Positions 55,055-63,024 of a stretch of DNA of 64,000 nucleotides are shown piece by piece. The stretch is from Stieleria varia (GTDB lineage: Bacteria > Planctomycetota > Planctomycetia > Pirellulales > Pirellulaceae): contig NZ_CP151726.1 of assembly GCF_038443385.1 (NCBI RefSeq), forward strand, positions 8,122,001 through 8,186,000. Reading direction: 5' to 3'. Position 1 is the stretch's first letter. Every line of letters begins with the position of its first letter. The notes beneath the pieces were generated by a model. It was given only the letters and a program-made list of their open reading frames with translations, was not told where the DNA came from and did not search any database. A program made the translations under genes and the position numbers.

Positions 55055-56239
55055 ATGGCGATTCGTTCTGCTTGTGCGGGCTCCGCACAACACGACACAC
55101 TGACAGATCCGACCGTCGCAAACGAAAACTCGTTGGCGCAGCGTTCTCTCACCCAGCGAAATAAGTCTCACGAGATCCGCCGTTACGCACGGCGGCAGTC
55201 TCTGCGACGAATCGTGCTGGCAGGGCTCGCAGCGGTCATTGTCGCCGGCTCGACCGGCTGCACATCGTTATCCTCTGGTTTTCGCAAAGCGTTTAACCAG
55301 AGCGATTGCATTGACGATTTCATGATCGGACATCGCAATCGTGTAATGGCTCTCAAAGCTTGGTATCGCGAGCGAGATTGCCATTGCAACAAACAGAACC
55401 TGGATGAATTCCAAGCAGGTTTCATCCAAGGCTACATCGACGTTGCCGAAGGCAGCGACGGTTGCACACCGGCGGTTGCCCCCAGTGAGTATTGGGGCTG
55501 GAAATACCAGTCACCCAATGGTCAGTGTGCGGTCAACTCCTGGTTCGCAGGCTACCCGCTCGGCGTGAAAGCGGCCGAACAGGATGGCGTCGGCCATTGG
55601 GGTGAGATTCGCCCCACGGGATTGACCCAACCCTACGGCTCGGGACTGCCAGGATCACATTCGTATCCGACGCAGCCTTATCACGGTGAACCGACGGTGA
55701 TCTTCGACGAACACGGCGTTCCGATGCTAACCGGCCCCGGCGTAATCAACAACTTGGATGCGTCCCCGGCTTCGGCAGCTTCGCAAACAACGACCGATTC
55801 GGTGGAGCATGGATCGCCCTCGGATTCTGTTCCAGAAGATGCCACCTTGCAACTGCAAGATGCATTGGATGGCCCCGCGCCAAACGTGGGCTTACCCAAT
55901 GTCGATGCCGAAGCGGGCCGAGCATTGCAGATACAACCGTTGGGCAGCACAGGCGGCTCAACGAAAACAGGTAGCTCGACTGCAGATCTTGCAGAGGCCA
56001 GCGACCTGGTTCCCTACGGAACACAAACGACGTACTCACTCAACGATGCGTCAACGGATGATTCAATGGAACAAGAAGCGATCCAACAAATCTTTGGTGC
56101 GATCGACTTGCCCAACTCAGGCGTACAAAACTCGAGCGTACAACCTGCATCCAACGCAACTCAGTCGACTTCGCCTACCGATTCTGCGGCAGTTGAAACC
56201 GCTGACGCAAGTGACGCACTGCAGTTCAAGTTCGAGTAA
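55055..56239 (+). CDS. Cys-rich planctomycete lipoprotein, partner of the export protein
   Basis: 394 residues from the ATG at 55055, which follows AAGGGGGG at a suitable distance. A basic N-terminal tail leads to a lipobox (IVAGSTGCT, Cys69). The next ~110 residues are Cys/Trp-rich with a recognisable conserved block: DDFMIGHRNRVMALKAWYR, QAGFIQGYIDVAEG, EYWGWKYQSPNGQ and WFAGYPLGVKAAEQDG. The rest is low complexity, rich in Ser, Thr, Ala and Pro. The frame continues from a TTG at 55016, but that start is less likely. It sits 56 bp before the Wza-type gene and may be an accessory outer-envelope component of export. Confidence 0.8.
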   Translation: MAIRSACAGSAQHDTLTDPTVANENSLAQRSLTQRNKSHEIRRYARRQSLRRIVLAGLAAVIVAGSTGCTSLSSGFRKAFNQSDCIDDFMIGHRNRVMALKAWYRERDCHCNKQNLDEFQAGFIQGYIDVAEGSDGCTPAVAPSEYWGWKYQSPNGQCAVNSWFAGYPLGVKAAEQDGVGHWGEIRPTGLTQPYGSGLPGSHSYPTQPYHGEPTVIFDEHGVPMLTGPGVINNLDASPASAASQTTTDSVEHGSPSDSVPEDATLQLQDALDGPAPNVGLPNVDAEAGRALQIQPLGSTGGSTKTGSSTADLAEASDLVPYGTQTTYSLNDASTDDSMEQEAIQQIFGAIDLPNSGVQNSSVQPASNATQSTSPTDSAAVETADASDALQFKFE

Positions 56240-56295
56240 ACATTGCTATTGCCGCCTGGGATATTTTCACTAGGGCCCAACGAGAGAGTTCAGGG

Positions 56296-57666
56296 ATGAC
56301 AACGAAACTTGCTACGGCCAGCCAAGCAACTTCACGCTTGCGAAAGCGCATGATCGGCTGGGCGGCCAAATCCATTGCGGCCGGATTGCTGATCGCATCG
56401 ACAACCGGTTGCACCGCGCTGACGCAACCGATCGACGGAGTGCCAGCCAACCGACTGCCGCGTGAATTCTTTGCCGAGCCAAAGAATGATTTGGTGCCGG
56501 TCGACATCGCCATGCTGTCACTGGAACCGTCTCGTGAGTACCTCATCGGTCCGGGCGACATCCTGGGCGTTTACATCGAAGGCGTCTTGCCCTTCAATCC
56601 GCCCAACTCGCCGCCCGAACCCCCGCCGGTGAATTTCCCCGATGCGGAGAGCACTCTCCCCCCGTCGATCGGTTATCCGATTGCGGTTCAAGAAGACGGC
56701 ACGCTTTCGCTGCCTCTGATCGAACCGCTCAAGGTCGGTGACTTGACGCTGGAACAAGTGCGTGACGCGGTCCGCGAAGCCTACATCGACAGCGACATTC
56801 TGCGTCCCGAGAAAGCTCGACCGATCGTGACGATCATCAAAGAACGTACGGTCGACGTGATCGTGGTCCGCGAAGACGGCGGTGGCGGGTTGTCGACGAA
56901 CAACTTGGGCTCTCAGTTTCTGACCGGCGGCAGTGATCGCTCGGCACGTGGAGGCCTGGTCAAGCTGAAGGCATACCAGAACGACATTCTGCACGCTTTG
57001 GTCGAAACCGGTGGCCTGCCCGGCCTGAACGCAAAGAACGAGGTCAAGGTCCTGCGAGCCAATCGCACCAATCAGGCCATTCGCGATAAGTTCATGGAAC
57101 AGTTCTACGCCCAACAACGCGCCGCGATGTTGGACCCCTGTGCCTGTGCCCCCGAGTTGCCCGAAGATCCCACGATCTTGCGAATCCCACTACGCCTGCC
57201 GCCAGGAGTGATGCCGCAAATCAGCCGCAAGGACGTCGAGCTGCACGACGGCGACATCATCTACATCGAGTCACGAGAAACGGAGATTTTCTACACCGGT
57301 GGTTTGCTCCCCGGTGGCCAGTTCCCGCTACCACGTGACTATGACCTCGACGTGCTGGGCGCCATGGCCATGGCGGGCAACGGAGCCTACGGCACCGGAC
57401 GTCAAGGTGGCGGCGGAATCGGAGGCCTCGGTGGTCAAATCGCAACCCTGCCACCAGGACTGCTGTACATCCTTCGCAATACCAAATGCAACGGACAGGT
57501 TGCCATCGAAGTCGACTTGACCGAAGCGATCAACGATCCGAGAAAACGACCGTTGATCCAAGCAGGTGACACGCTGATCCTGCAATACAAGTGCGAAGAA
57601 GAGCTGATCAACTTCGGCCTGGGCACCTTCTTCACCTTCGGAATCCGCGAACTGCTTGCCAACTAA
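56296..57666 (+). CDS. Wza-type polysaccharide export lipoprotein
   Basis: 456 residues. A lipobox gives Cys39 (LLIASTTGC). The Poly_export domain begins near YLIGPGDILGVYIEGVLP and continues with YPIAVQEDGTLSLPLIEPL and LTLEQVRDAVREAY; a following SLBB-like part has GGLVKLKAYQNDILHALVET. A second export-type repeat includes FYTGGLLPGGQFPLPRDYDL and a Gly-rich loop (GTGRQGGGGIGGLGG). It should form the outer-membrane pore or collar for the polysaccharide. The usual partner, a Wzc-like kinase, is absent here. Confidence 0.93.
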   Translation: MTTKLATASQATSRLRKRMIGWAAKSIAAGLLIASTTGCTALTQPIDGVPANRLPREFFAEPKNDLVPVDIAMLSLEPSREYLIGPGDILGVYIEGVLPFNPPNSPPEPPPVNFPDAESTLPPSIGYPIAVQEDGTLSLPLIEPLKVGDLTLEQVRDAVREAYIDSDILRPEKARPIVTIIKERTVDVIVVREDGGGGLSTNNLGSQFLTGGSDRSARGGLVKLKAYQNDILHALVETGGLPGLNAKNEVKVLRANRTNQAIRDKFMEQFYAQQRAAMLDPCACAPELPEDPTILRIPLRLPPGVMPQISRKDVELHDGDIIYIESRETEIFYTGGLLPGGQFPLPRDYDLDVLGAMAMAGNGAYGTGRQGGGGIGGLGGQIATLPPGLLYILRNTKCNGQVAIEVDLTEAINDPRKRPLIQAGDTLILQYKCEEELINFGLGTFFTFGIRELLAN

Positions 57667-57696
57667 AGACGCAAACAGCAGCTCGTCAACTCAAGA

Positions 57697-57728
57697 GCTC
57701 GCCCCGACTTGATCGGGGCGAGCTTTTT
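57697..57728 (+). terminator. Rho-independent terminator of the export genes
   Basis: A GC-rich stem GCTCGCCCCGA with loop CTTGA and arm TCGGGGCGAGC is followed by TTTTTT. It is 30 bp after the Wza stop and 16 bp before the convergent gene's end. On the minus strand there is no T-run, so termination is directional. Confidence 0.93.
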
Positions 57729-57743
57729 TCGTTGCACAAAGCT

Positions 57744-58079
57744 TCAGTGAAAGAGTTTCCCTGCCAACTCGCGATCGAATTGCCCGCGAGTCATCACCGT
57801 TGGTATCCCCGCTGCACGTGCGGCATCCAACCGCGAAACCTGCACGTGCGGACCAAAGGCTATCAGCTTTGCCTCGGGACAAAGCTGACCACATTGCTCG
57901 ACCAACGTCTCTGTCAGCTTGCTCCGGGTGGCCAGATCCAAAATCACGAACCGAATCTCACTCAGCTCAGTTGGCATTTGAGTCGCCAGAACAAACTCGA
58001 GGTCATTCGCCTGCGCGGCGGCACGCACACGCGACGCGAACATCAAGTCACCCGATAGGAATACGACGCTGGGCATCAA
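57744..58079 (-). CDS. Degenerate receiver-like protein
   Basis: 111 residues, short for a response regulator. VVFLSGDLMFASRV gives a single acidic residue where receivers have a pair, the possible phospho-acceptor is Asp in FVILDLATRS, and IAFGPHVQVSRLDAARAAG replaces the usual Thr/Ser switch and Lys. It therefore looks like a receiver fold that no longer follows the phosphorelay code. The start overlaps the isomerase-like gene's stop by 4 bp (ATGA). Confidence 0.7.
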   Translation of the reverse strand: MMPSVVFLSGDLMFASRVRAAAQANDLEFVLATQMPTELSEIRFVILDLATRSKLTETLVEQCGQLCPEAKLIAFGPHVQVSRLDAARAAGIPTVMTRGQFDRELAGKLFH

Positions 58080-58921
58080 GACCGCTTTTCGATTTCGCGT
58101 TTCATGAACGCCAAGCCTTCGGTGGCCAACGTGATTTCGTCATCGAACATTCGACGCCAAATCTTGGTCGCCGCGGCGATCTCCGGCAAAGCCAACCCGA
58201 ACGCTTCGATCACAAGCCAACTGTCGTAGCCGCTCTTGACGATGGCGTCAAAGTTGTCGTCCCATCGTACGATTCCCTTGCCGGGCGTGCTGCGATCGTT
58301 CTCGCTGATGTGAATGTGAATCAGCTTGTCACCTCCGGCATTGATCGCATCAGCGATCGACTTTTCCTCGATGTTGGAATGGAAGGTGTCGTACATCATT
58401 CCACAATTGGGGTGGTCGACTTCACGAACAAAGCGTGCGGAGTCCCCGTGGGCATTGAGCAGGTAGCACTCGAACCGGTTGAGTGCTTCGACGCCCAACA
58501 TCACACCGACTTGACCTGCATACTCGGCGACCTCACGCATGCTCTGGACGCCCCATTTCCACTCGTCCTGCGTGGGGCCTTCACCAGAAAAGTAGCCGAT
58601 CGCGGAGTGATAGGGACCGACCAAGGTTTCGACACCGGCCGCGGCACAGCAGTCGAGCGTCTTCTTGGTCAGCTCGATTCCTTTCTTTCGAACAGCCGGA
58701 TCCGGCGAGATCGGGTTGTCTTCTTCGCCACGAATCGTCACGGCGGTGCGTGCCAATCCCATCGCATCGAGTTTCTTACCGAGACTTGCGTAGTCCAAAT
58801 CCAGATTGAACATGGGCAATTCGACACCATCAAAACCGGCGGCCTTGAGTTGTTCGCAAACGGGCAGCAGCTCATCGGTTACTTCACCGCTCCAGAGCAG
58901 CAGGTTCATGCCGTATTTCAT
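58076..58921 (-). CDS. Sugar phosphate isomerase/epimerase-like TIM barrel
   Basis: 281 residues of the xylose-isomerase-like AP-endonuclease-2 family. Landmarks are GFDGVELPMFN, VGVMLGVEALNRFECY and the metal site GMMYDTFHSN plus IHIHISENDR. Members include D-tagatose/D-psicose 3-epimerases and hydroxypyruvate isomerase; the GEGPTQDEW and STPGKGIVRWDD blocks fit the 3-epimerase group. Substrate not assignable. A cytoplasmic enzyme without a signal. Confidence 0.9.
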   Translation of the reverse strand: MKYGMNLLLWSGEVTDELLPVCEQLKAAGFDGVELPMFNLDLDYASLGKKLDAMGLARTAVTIRGEEDNPISPDPAVRKKGIELTKKTLDCCAAAGVETLVGPYHSAIGYFSGEGPTQDEWKWGVQSMREVAEYAGQVGVMLGVEALNRFECYLLNAHGDSARFVREVDHPNCGMMYDTFHSNIEEKSIADAINAGGDKLIHIHISENDRSTPGKGIVRWDDNFDAIVKSGYDSWLVIEAFGLALPEIAAATKIWRRMFDDEITLATEGLAFMKREIEKRS

Positions 58922-58941
58922 CGCGTATGCATCACTTGGGG

Positions 58942-59628
58942 TTAGGGAGAATGAAAAGGAAGGTCGATGTGACTGGTGCCATCGGCACGTGTCAAAAAAC
59001 GACGACGACGAGATTCTATCATTTCGCCGGCTTCGGTGAGCCAGGGGAGCAGCGTGTCGGGCAGAAGCGGCAGATTGACACGTTTCATCACCTGATTGAG
59101 CCGCATGAGCAGCTTTTCAGGGTCCAAATAGTCCAACAAAAATCGACTGTCCGCAAAACGCAACATCGTCTCCGCCAAACGATCCGTGGGTTTTCCGGTG
59201 ATCACATTGACACACCGCTGGACGATCCTTGCCCGCTGCTCATCAAACAACGCGTAGTACTGGCGACCGATCTCGGCGCGATCTCGCAACCAAAACGCGT
59301 CGAGAAAAATCTCGATCAGGATGTGCCCGACGAACGTGGGTCGAAAGCCTTCATCACCCGGCAACCGATCTCGCAATTGAACGGCCAACGCCATATTGGT
59401 CTCGACAAAGGCCGCCGTGGAGTGAAACCAGCGGTCATCGTTGACGTGATGCAAGATGCCCTGGGCGACCTGACGCAGTTCGTCATCGGGGCTGTTCAGA
59501 TGCAGCATTGCTGATCGCCCCCTGGCGCGGATCTTTCGATCGATGACACTCAACCAATCAGGAACTCCCGTTGAAATCGCCACCAGCGGTTCGTCGAAAT
59601 ACGGCATGGCGTGGCACAGAAAGTTCAT
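58942..59628 (-). CDS. Hypothetical protein resembling ACP phosphodiesterase (AcpH)
   Basis: 228 residues. The start MNFLCHAMPYFDEPL and the following GVPDWLSVIDRK resemble the N-terminal 'MNFLAH...DF' pattern of acyl carrier protein phosphodiesterases, and the helical body with HHVNDDRWFHSTAAF and HILIEIFLDAFWLR could be the HD-like metal-binding core of that family. I would not call the function. It overlaps the NUDIX stop by 4 bp (59625-59628), so it is co-translated with it. Confidence 0.65.
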   Translation of the reverse strand: MNFLCHAMPYFDEPLVAISTGVPDWLSVIDRKIRARGRSAMLHLNSPDDELRQVAQGILHHVNDDRWFHSTAAFVETNMALAVQLRDRLPGDEGFRPTFVGHILIEIFLDAFWLRDRAEIGRQYYALFDEQRARIVQRCVNVITGKPTDRLAETMLRFADSRFLLDYLDPEKLLMRLNQVMKRVNLPLLPDTLLPWLTEAGEMIESRRRRFLTRADGTSHIDLPFHSP

Positions 59629-60176
59629 CGCTGAGTCCGACTCATATCTGGTGTTTCATCACCGAGCCAATACTCGATCGCTCGCCGATTGGACTCAAAC
59701 GCCATGTTGTCCAAATGCCCGGCTGTTGGAATCGTCCACACGAAATGATCCAGTTCATCGCGGGCCAACTTGATCTCGGCATCATTATCGATTCGGCAAA
59801 GATAAAACAAATCGATGACCGGTGAAACCACTCCGTGGTAGTCGTACGAATTGGGAAACGTCACCAACAGTATTTGTTCAACCAGACGCAGTTGGGTTTC
59901 TTCGATGACCTCTCGCTGCAACGCTTGTTCGATCGTTTCGCCACGATCGACGAAGCCACCGGGTAATCCCCAACGTCCCTTGCCCGGGTTGCGTGCGCGA
60001 CGCACCAACAGCAATTCTCCTTTTTCGTTGACGATCAAGCCACCCACCGCGGCAACCGGACCGAAGAACAATGTCATTCCGCAGGCAGCGCATCGAAACG
60101 GAATGCTTGCCGGCGACTGGTTGGCTTCACCACACCTCGGGCAAAACTGAAACGCGGACTCGATCGGAACCGACAT
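59625..60176 (-). CDS. NUDIX hydrolase with N-terminal zinc ribbon
   Basis: 183 residues. A zinc ribbon FCPRCGE...FRCAACGM precedes the NUDIX fold. The NUDIX box reads GGFVDRGETIEQALQREVIE then ETQL, with all acidic metal ligands in place. The zinc-ribbon NUDIX group includes NudC-like and uncharacterised nucleotide pyrophosphatases. Its substrate is unknown; NAD(H) or a nucleotide sugar are possibilities. Confidence 0.9.
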   Translation of the reverse strand: MSVPIESAFQFCPRCGEANQSPASIPFRCAACGMTLFFGPVAAVGGLIVNEKGELLLVRRARNPGKGRWGLPGGFVDRGETIEQALQREVIEETQLRLVEQILLVTFPNSYDYHGVVSPVIDLFYLCRIDNDAEIKLARDELDHFVWTIPTAGHLDNMAFESNRRAIEYWLGDETPDMSRTQR

Positions 60177-60224
60177 AGAAAACGAACTTTAGCGAGGTGA
60201 TGAAACAATTCGAACGGGTGATGC

Positions 60225-61448
60225 CTAATCTGCCACGGCCGCGCCAGGGTATGACGCACCGGCGAACTGAGCCGCACGGAGAACGCCACAAGTAGGAAAG
60301 GATTGACTTAGTTTTTCCAATTCGGCGGGCGATTGGATGACTCCCACCCCCATCGACTCCAATACTGTGGGATCCAATCGCGTCCTTACCAAGACGCGAT
60401 GCTCCTGCATGATTCTTTGCAGTACTCGTGCCCAAGCATTGTTTTGATGAGAGGGAGGAAAGCCATCTTTGGCCTCAGTGTCGTCTTCGTCATCATCCGA
60501 CTCTTCTGCCTGCATCGCGGACTCCGATTCATCCATGTCGCTATCCACTCGGGTCAAACGCCCCGTGGGCGGCTCTTCGATATCAGTCCAAATCACGATC
60601 GTCCCACCATCGGCGACAAACCGAAGCGCCGCATGTGCGGCGCGAATCGCGTTGGCCCACGTCTGCTGCCGTGACTCACCGTCCAGCGATGCGACCACCA
60701 ATTCAGCCTTGGGTGGCACGGAATCCGGCTCGTTGACTCTCGACGTCACTTGCCCTCCGATCGCATCCGGTGTCCCCGCAAAAACGTTGCCAACGAGTCC
60801 CTTTGCATTGGCGGTCACTCCCAGCACAAGCTGAACGCCCAACAGCCACCGAGTCTCAGCGGACATCTTGCCCACGGCCAACGGCTGATCAAATCCCCGA
60901 TCGGCATTCAGGAATCGCGAAACGGTTGCTGAATCGGCGAGCGAGGGAAAGATCCCCGTCAGATCACGTTTCAGCTCGACGTCGTCCGCACGAATCGCGT
61001 GCACAGGCAATACGAAATCCGCATCGATCACGGCTCGATTGAGATAGATCGGTTCCGCATCCCCATCCGCACCCAAATATCGCAATTGGCCACGTCGGCG
61101 GGACTGATGCACAATCACGGCACACTCGCCGGCGACCGAGCGAACCTCCTGAACGGTTTGTTCCGTCGCCTCGTCCCACAGGACGATGTCCACGTCACCA
61201 ATATCGGACTGATGCAACGCTCGCAAAAGGCCTGATACGACTTCGCCGATTTGAGGAACATTGGGGTCCAGTGCGATGGCAACGCGGTCGCCAGGAACGA
61301 TGGCTGCATCAATGCCGGGAAAGTCCAAGGGGGCATTGAGCGACTTGACCACCTCATCGATCACGTCGGACAACTCCGCGTCTGAACCACTTTCGTACTC
61401 CCACACCGCGTCCGACGCAAGATTCGGGACGTCACTGGAAAACAACAC
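60225..61448 (-). CDS. LarA/DUF2088-related protein with altered active-site region
   Basis: 407 residues from a GTG at 61448 (the frame opens at 61586, which would invade the divergent promoter). The LarA-like N-domain is recognised by RVAIALDPNVPQIGEVVSGL, YLGADGDAEPIYLNRAVID and ADFVLPVHAIRADDVEL. LarA enzymes carry a nickel-pincer nucleotide on a lysine in a GGxK-type loop preceded by a histidine; here the equivalent stretch reads VELKRDLTGIFPSLADS, so the pincer lysine is not evident. An acidic insert (SESAMQAEESDDDEDDTEAK) lies near the C-terminus. No larB, larC or larE is nearby. Whether it is a racemase at all is doubtful. Confidence 0.75.
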   Translation of the reverse strand: MLFSSDVPNLASDAVWEYESGSDAELSDVIDEVVKSLNAPLDFPGIDAAIVPGDRVAIALDPNVPQIGEVVSGLLRALHQSDIGDVDIVLWDEATEQTVQEVRSVAGECAVIVHQSRRRGQLRYLGADGDAEPIYLNRAVIDADFVLPVHAIRADDVELKRDLTGIFPSLADSATVSRFLNADRGFDQPLAVGKMSAETRWLLGVQLVLGVTANAKGLVGNVFAGTPDAIGGQVTSRVNEPDSVPPKAELVVASLDGESRQQTWANAIRAAHAALRFVADGGTIVIWTDIEEPPTGRLTRVDSDMDESESAMQAEESDDDEDDTEAKDGFPPSHQNNAWARVLQRIMQEHRVLVRTRLDPTVLESMGVGVIQSPAELEKLSQSFPTCGVLRAAQFAGASYPGAAVAD

Positions 61449-61573
61449 GTTGTATTCACCGAGGCAATTGGGGGATGATATTTCGGGGTAGATCTTTGCA
61501 CGATTATGGGTTATCCCGTGAACCCGACGGTCACGCAAGTGCGGGGACCACACCGCGCACCGCCAGATTGTCC

Positions 61574-62959
61574 ATGATTTTGCCACATTTCAACACCGGA
61601 CTCGCCATCTCGATGCTGGCAATTGCCTTGCTGGTTGCGGGTTGTGGTCGCGGTGACAACCCAGAAAGTTCATCCTCCTCTGGTCCAGCGTTACCTGAGC
61701 AGCCCGCCCAAGACTTCCTCAGCCGCACCTTCGCGACCTACCAAACGGCGACATCCTATCGTGACCAAGGCGTCGTACGCCTGAGCGTCTCGATCAATGA
61801 TCGAATCCAACGTGAAACGGCACCGCTGAACGTTTCGTTTCACAATCAGATGTTTCTTCTCAGTGCCTACGACGTTCGCATGTGGTCGGATGCAAAACAG
61901 GTCTTGCTTTGGCTGGAAGATCCCACGACGGACCACCATGACTCACAAGTCCGAGTCCAACGTCGCAAGTCCGGCACACGTTTGCAACTCGAGGAACTGT
62001 TGGACGACACGATCATTACGGAACGACTCAATGCGGGACTTGCGGGCCCCGCACCGCAACTGGAATGGTTGTTCGCTCCAGAGCCGATGGAAAAACTTTT
62101 TCAGTCCGAAAACAAGATCCGCTATGACGGACATGAGACCATCGACGGAACTCCATGTGTCATCGTTCACGCGCAAGCCGGCGACGATGTCTACCGTTTC
62201 TTTATCGCACGTGACTCGATGCTGATTCGACGCGTTGAGCTGCCGCCTCCTCGTGCCGAAGTGATCGCCTTGGCAACAGGTGCCGATCCGCTGAACGTGC
62301 GTGTCATGGGCTTGGAGCTGGACTTGGTCGGTGCGACCTTGCAACCGCCCGCCGAAATGCTGCAACGGCCCCCGATGCCCCAGCGACCTCAATGGGTTCA
62401 CGCCCTCGTGCCACTGCCACCATCGCCACCCTCCGCCTCTCTGGGGCGGTCACTCAACAATGTCCGATTCGGCACAGAACTCGAACGCGAACTGACATCC
62501 GACGGCACCGTCGTGGTGGTCTTCGTTGCCGACCGCGTCGACCTGACCGACGGCGGGGCAATGCTGACACCGCATTCCGCCCAGTCCATCGCATCACTCA
62601 ATCTGTGGCGTCAGCTCCTGCCCGGTTCAATGAAACGCCGCTTGCGTTCTTTTGCGATCGTCGACAACTCATCCATCGCCGCGGAACTGAACCAACCTGG
62701 CTCCCTGCCCGCCCTGGTGGATGCACAGCAGCGTTTTCAAGACGCGACGAAGACACGCCCGGGTGACCTGGTGATCATAGACGGCCAACGCAAAGTCGCG
62801 TGGGTTCAATCCGGCCTCAACGCGTCGGGCTTGCCGGCCTTTGGGACCGTCGTTGGCGATGTTTTGAACAAAATCGAGGTTTCACAACGACTGCATGAGC
62901 AGTGGCAATCGGACCAAAAAGCGTACCGCGAAAAAATCACGGAGCTTTCGGTTCGCTAA
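61574..62959 (+). CDS. Hypothetical lipoprotein with LolA/DUF2092-like domain
   Basis: 461 residues from the ATG at 61574; the frame opens at 61475 but the short form begins with a lipoprotein signal (IAISMLAIALLVAGC-type, Cys24). The body starts DFLSRTFATYQTATSYRDQG, then RLSVSINDRIQRETAPLNVS, PEPMEKLFQSENKIRYDG and HETIDGTPCVIVHAQAG, which resembles LolA/DUF2092 lipid-binding-like beta domains. A second domain with a thioredoxin-like trace (VVVVFVADRVDLTDGG) follows. Probably an envelope protein of unknown role. Confidence 0.75.
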   Translation: MILPHFNTGLAISMLAIALLVAGCGRGDNPESSSSSGPALPEQPAQDFLSRTFATYQTATSYRDQGVVRLSVSINDRIQRETAPLNVSFHNQMFLLSAYDVRMWSDAKQVLLWLEDPTTDHHDSQVRVQRRKSGTRLQLEELLDDTIITERLNAGLAGPAPQLEWLFAPEPMEKLFQSENKIRYDGHETIDGTPCVIVHAQAGDDVYRFFIARDSMLIRRVELPPPRAEVIALATGADPLNVRVMGLELDLVGATLQPPAEMLQRPPMPQRPQWVHALVPLPPSPPSASLGRSLNNVRFGTELERELTSDGTVVVVFVADRVDLTDGGAMLTPHSAQSIASLNLWRQLLPGSMKRRLRSFAIVDNSSIAAELNQPGSLPALVDAQQRFQDATKTRPGDLVIIDGQRKVAWVQSGLNASGLPAFGTVVGDVLNKIEVSQRLHEQWQSDQKAYREKITELSVR

Positions 62960-63024
62960 AGACTGATCTTGCGACTCGCCAGGGGCATTGGCGACACTCT
63001 GGTCCCCCTCCCAAGTCCGACCCG

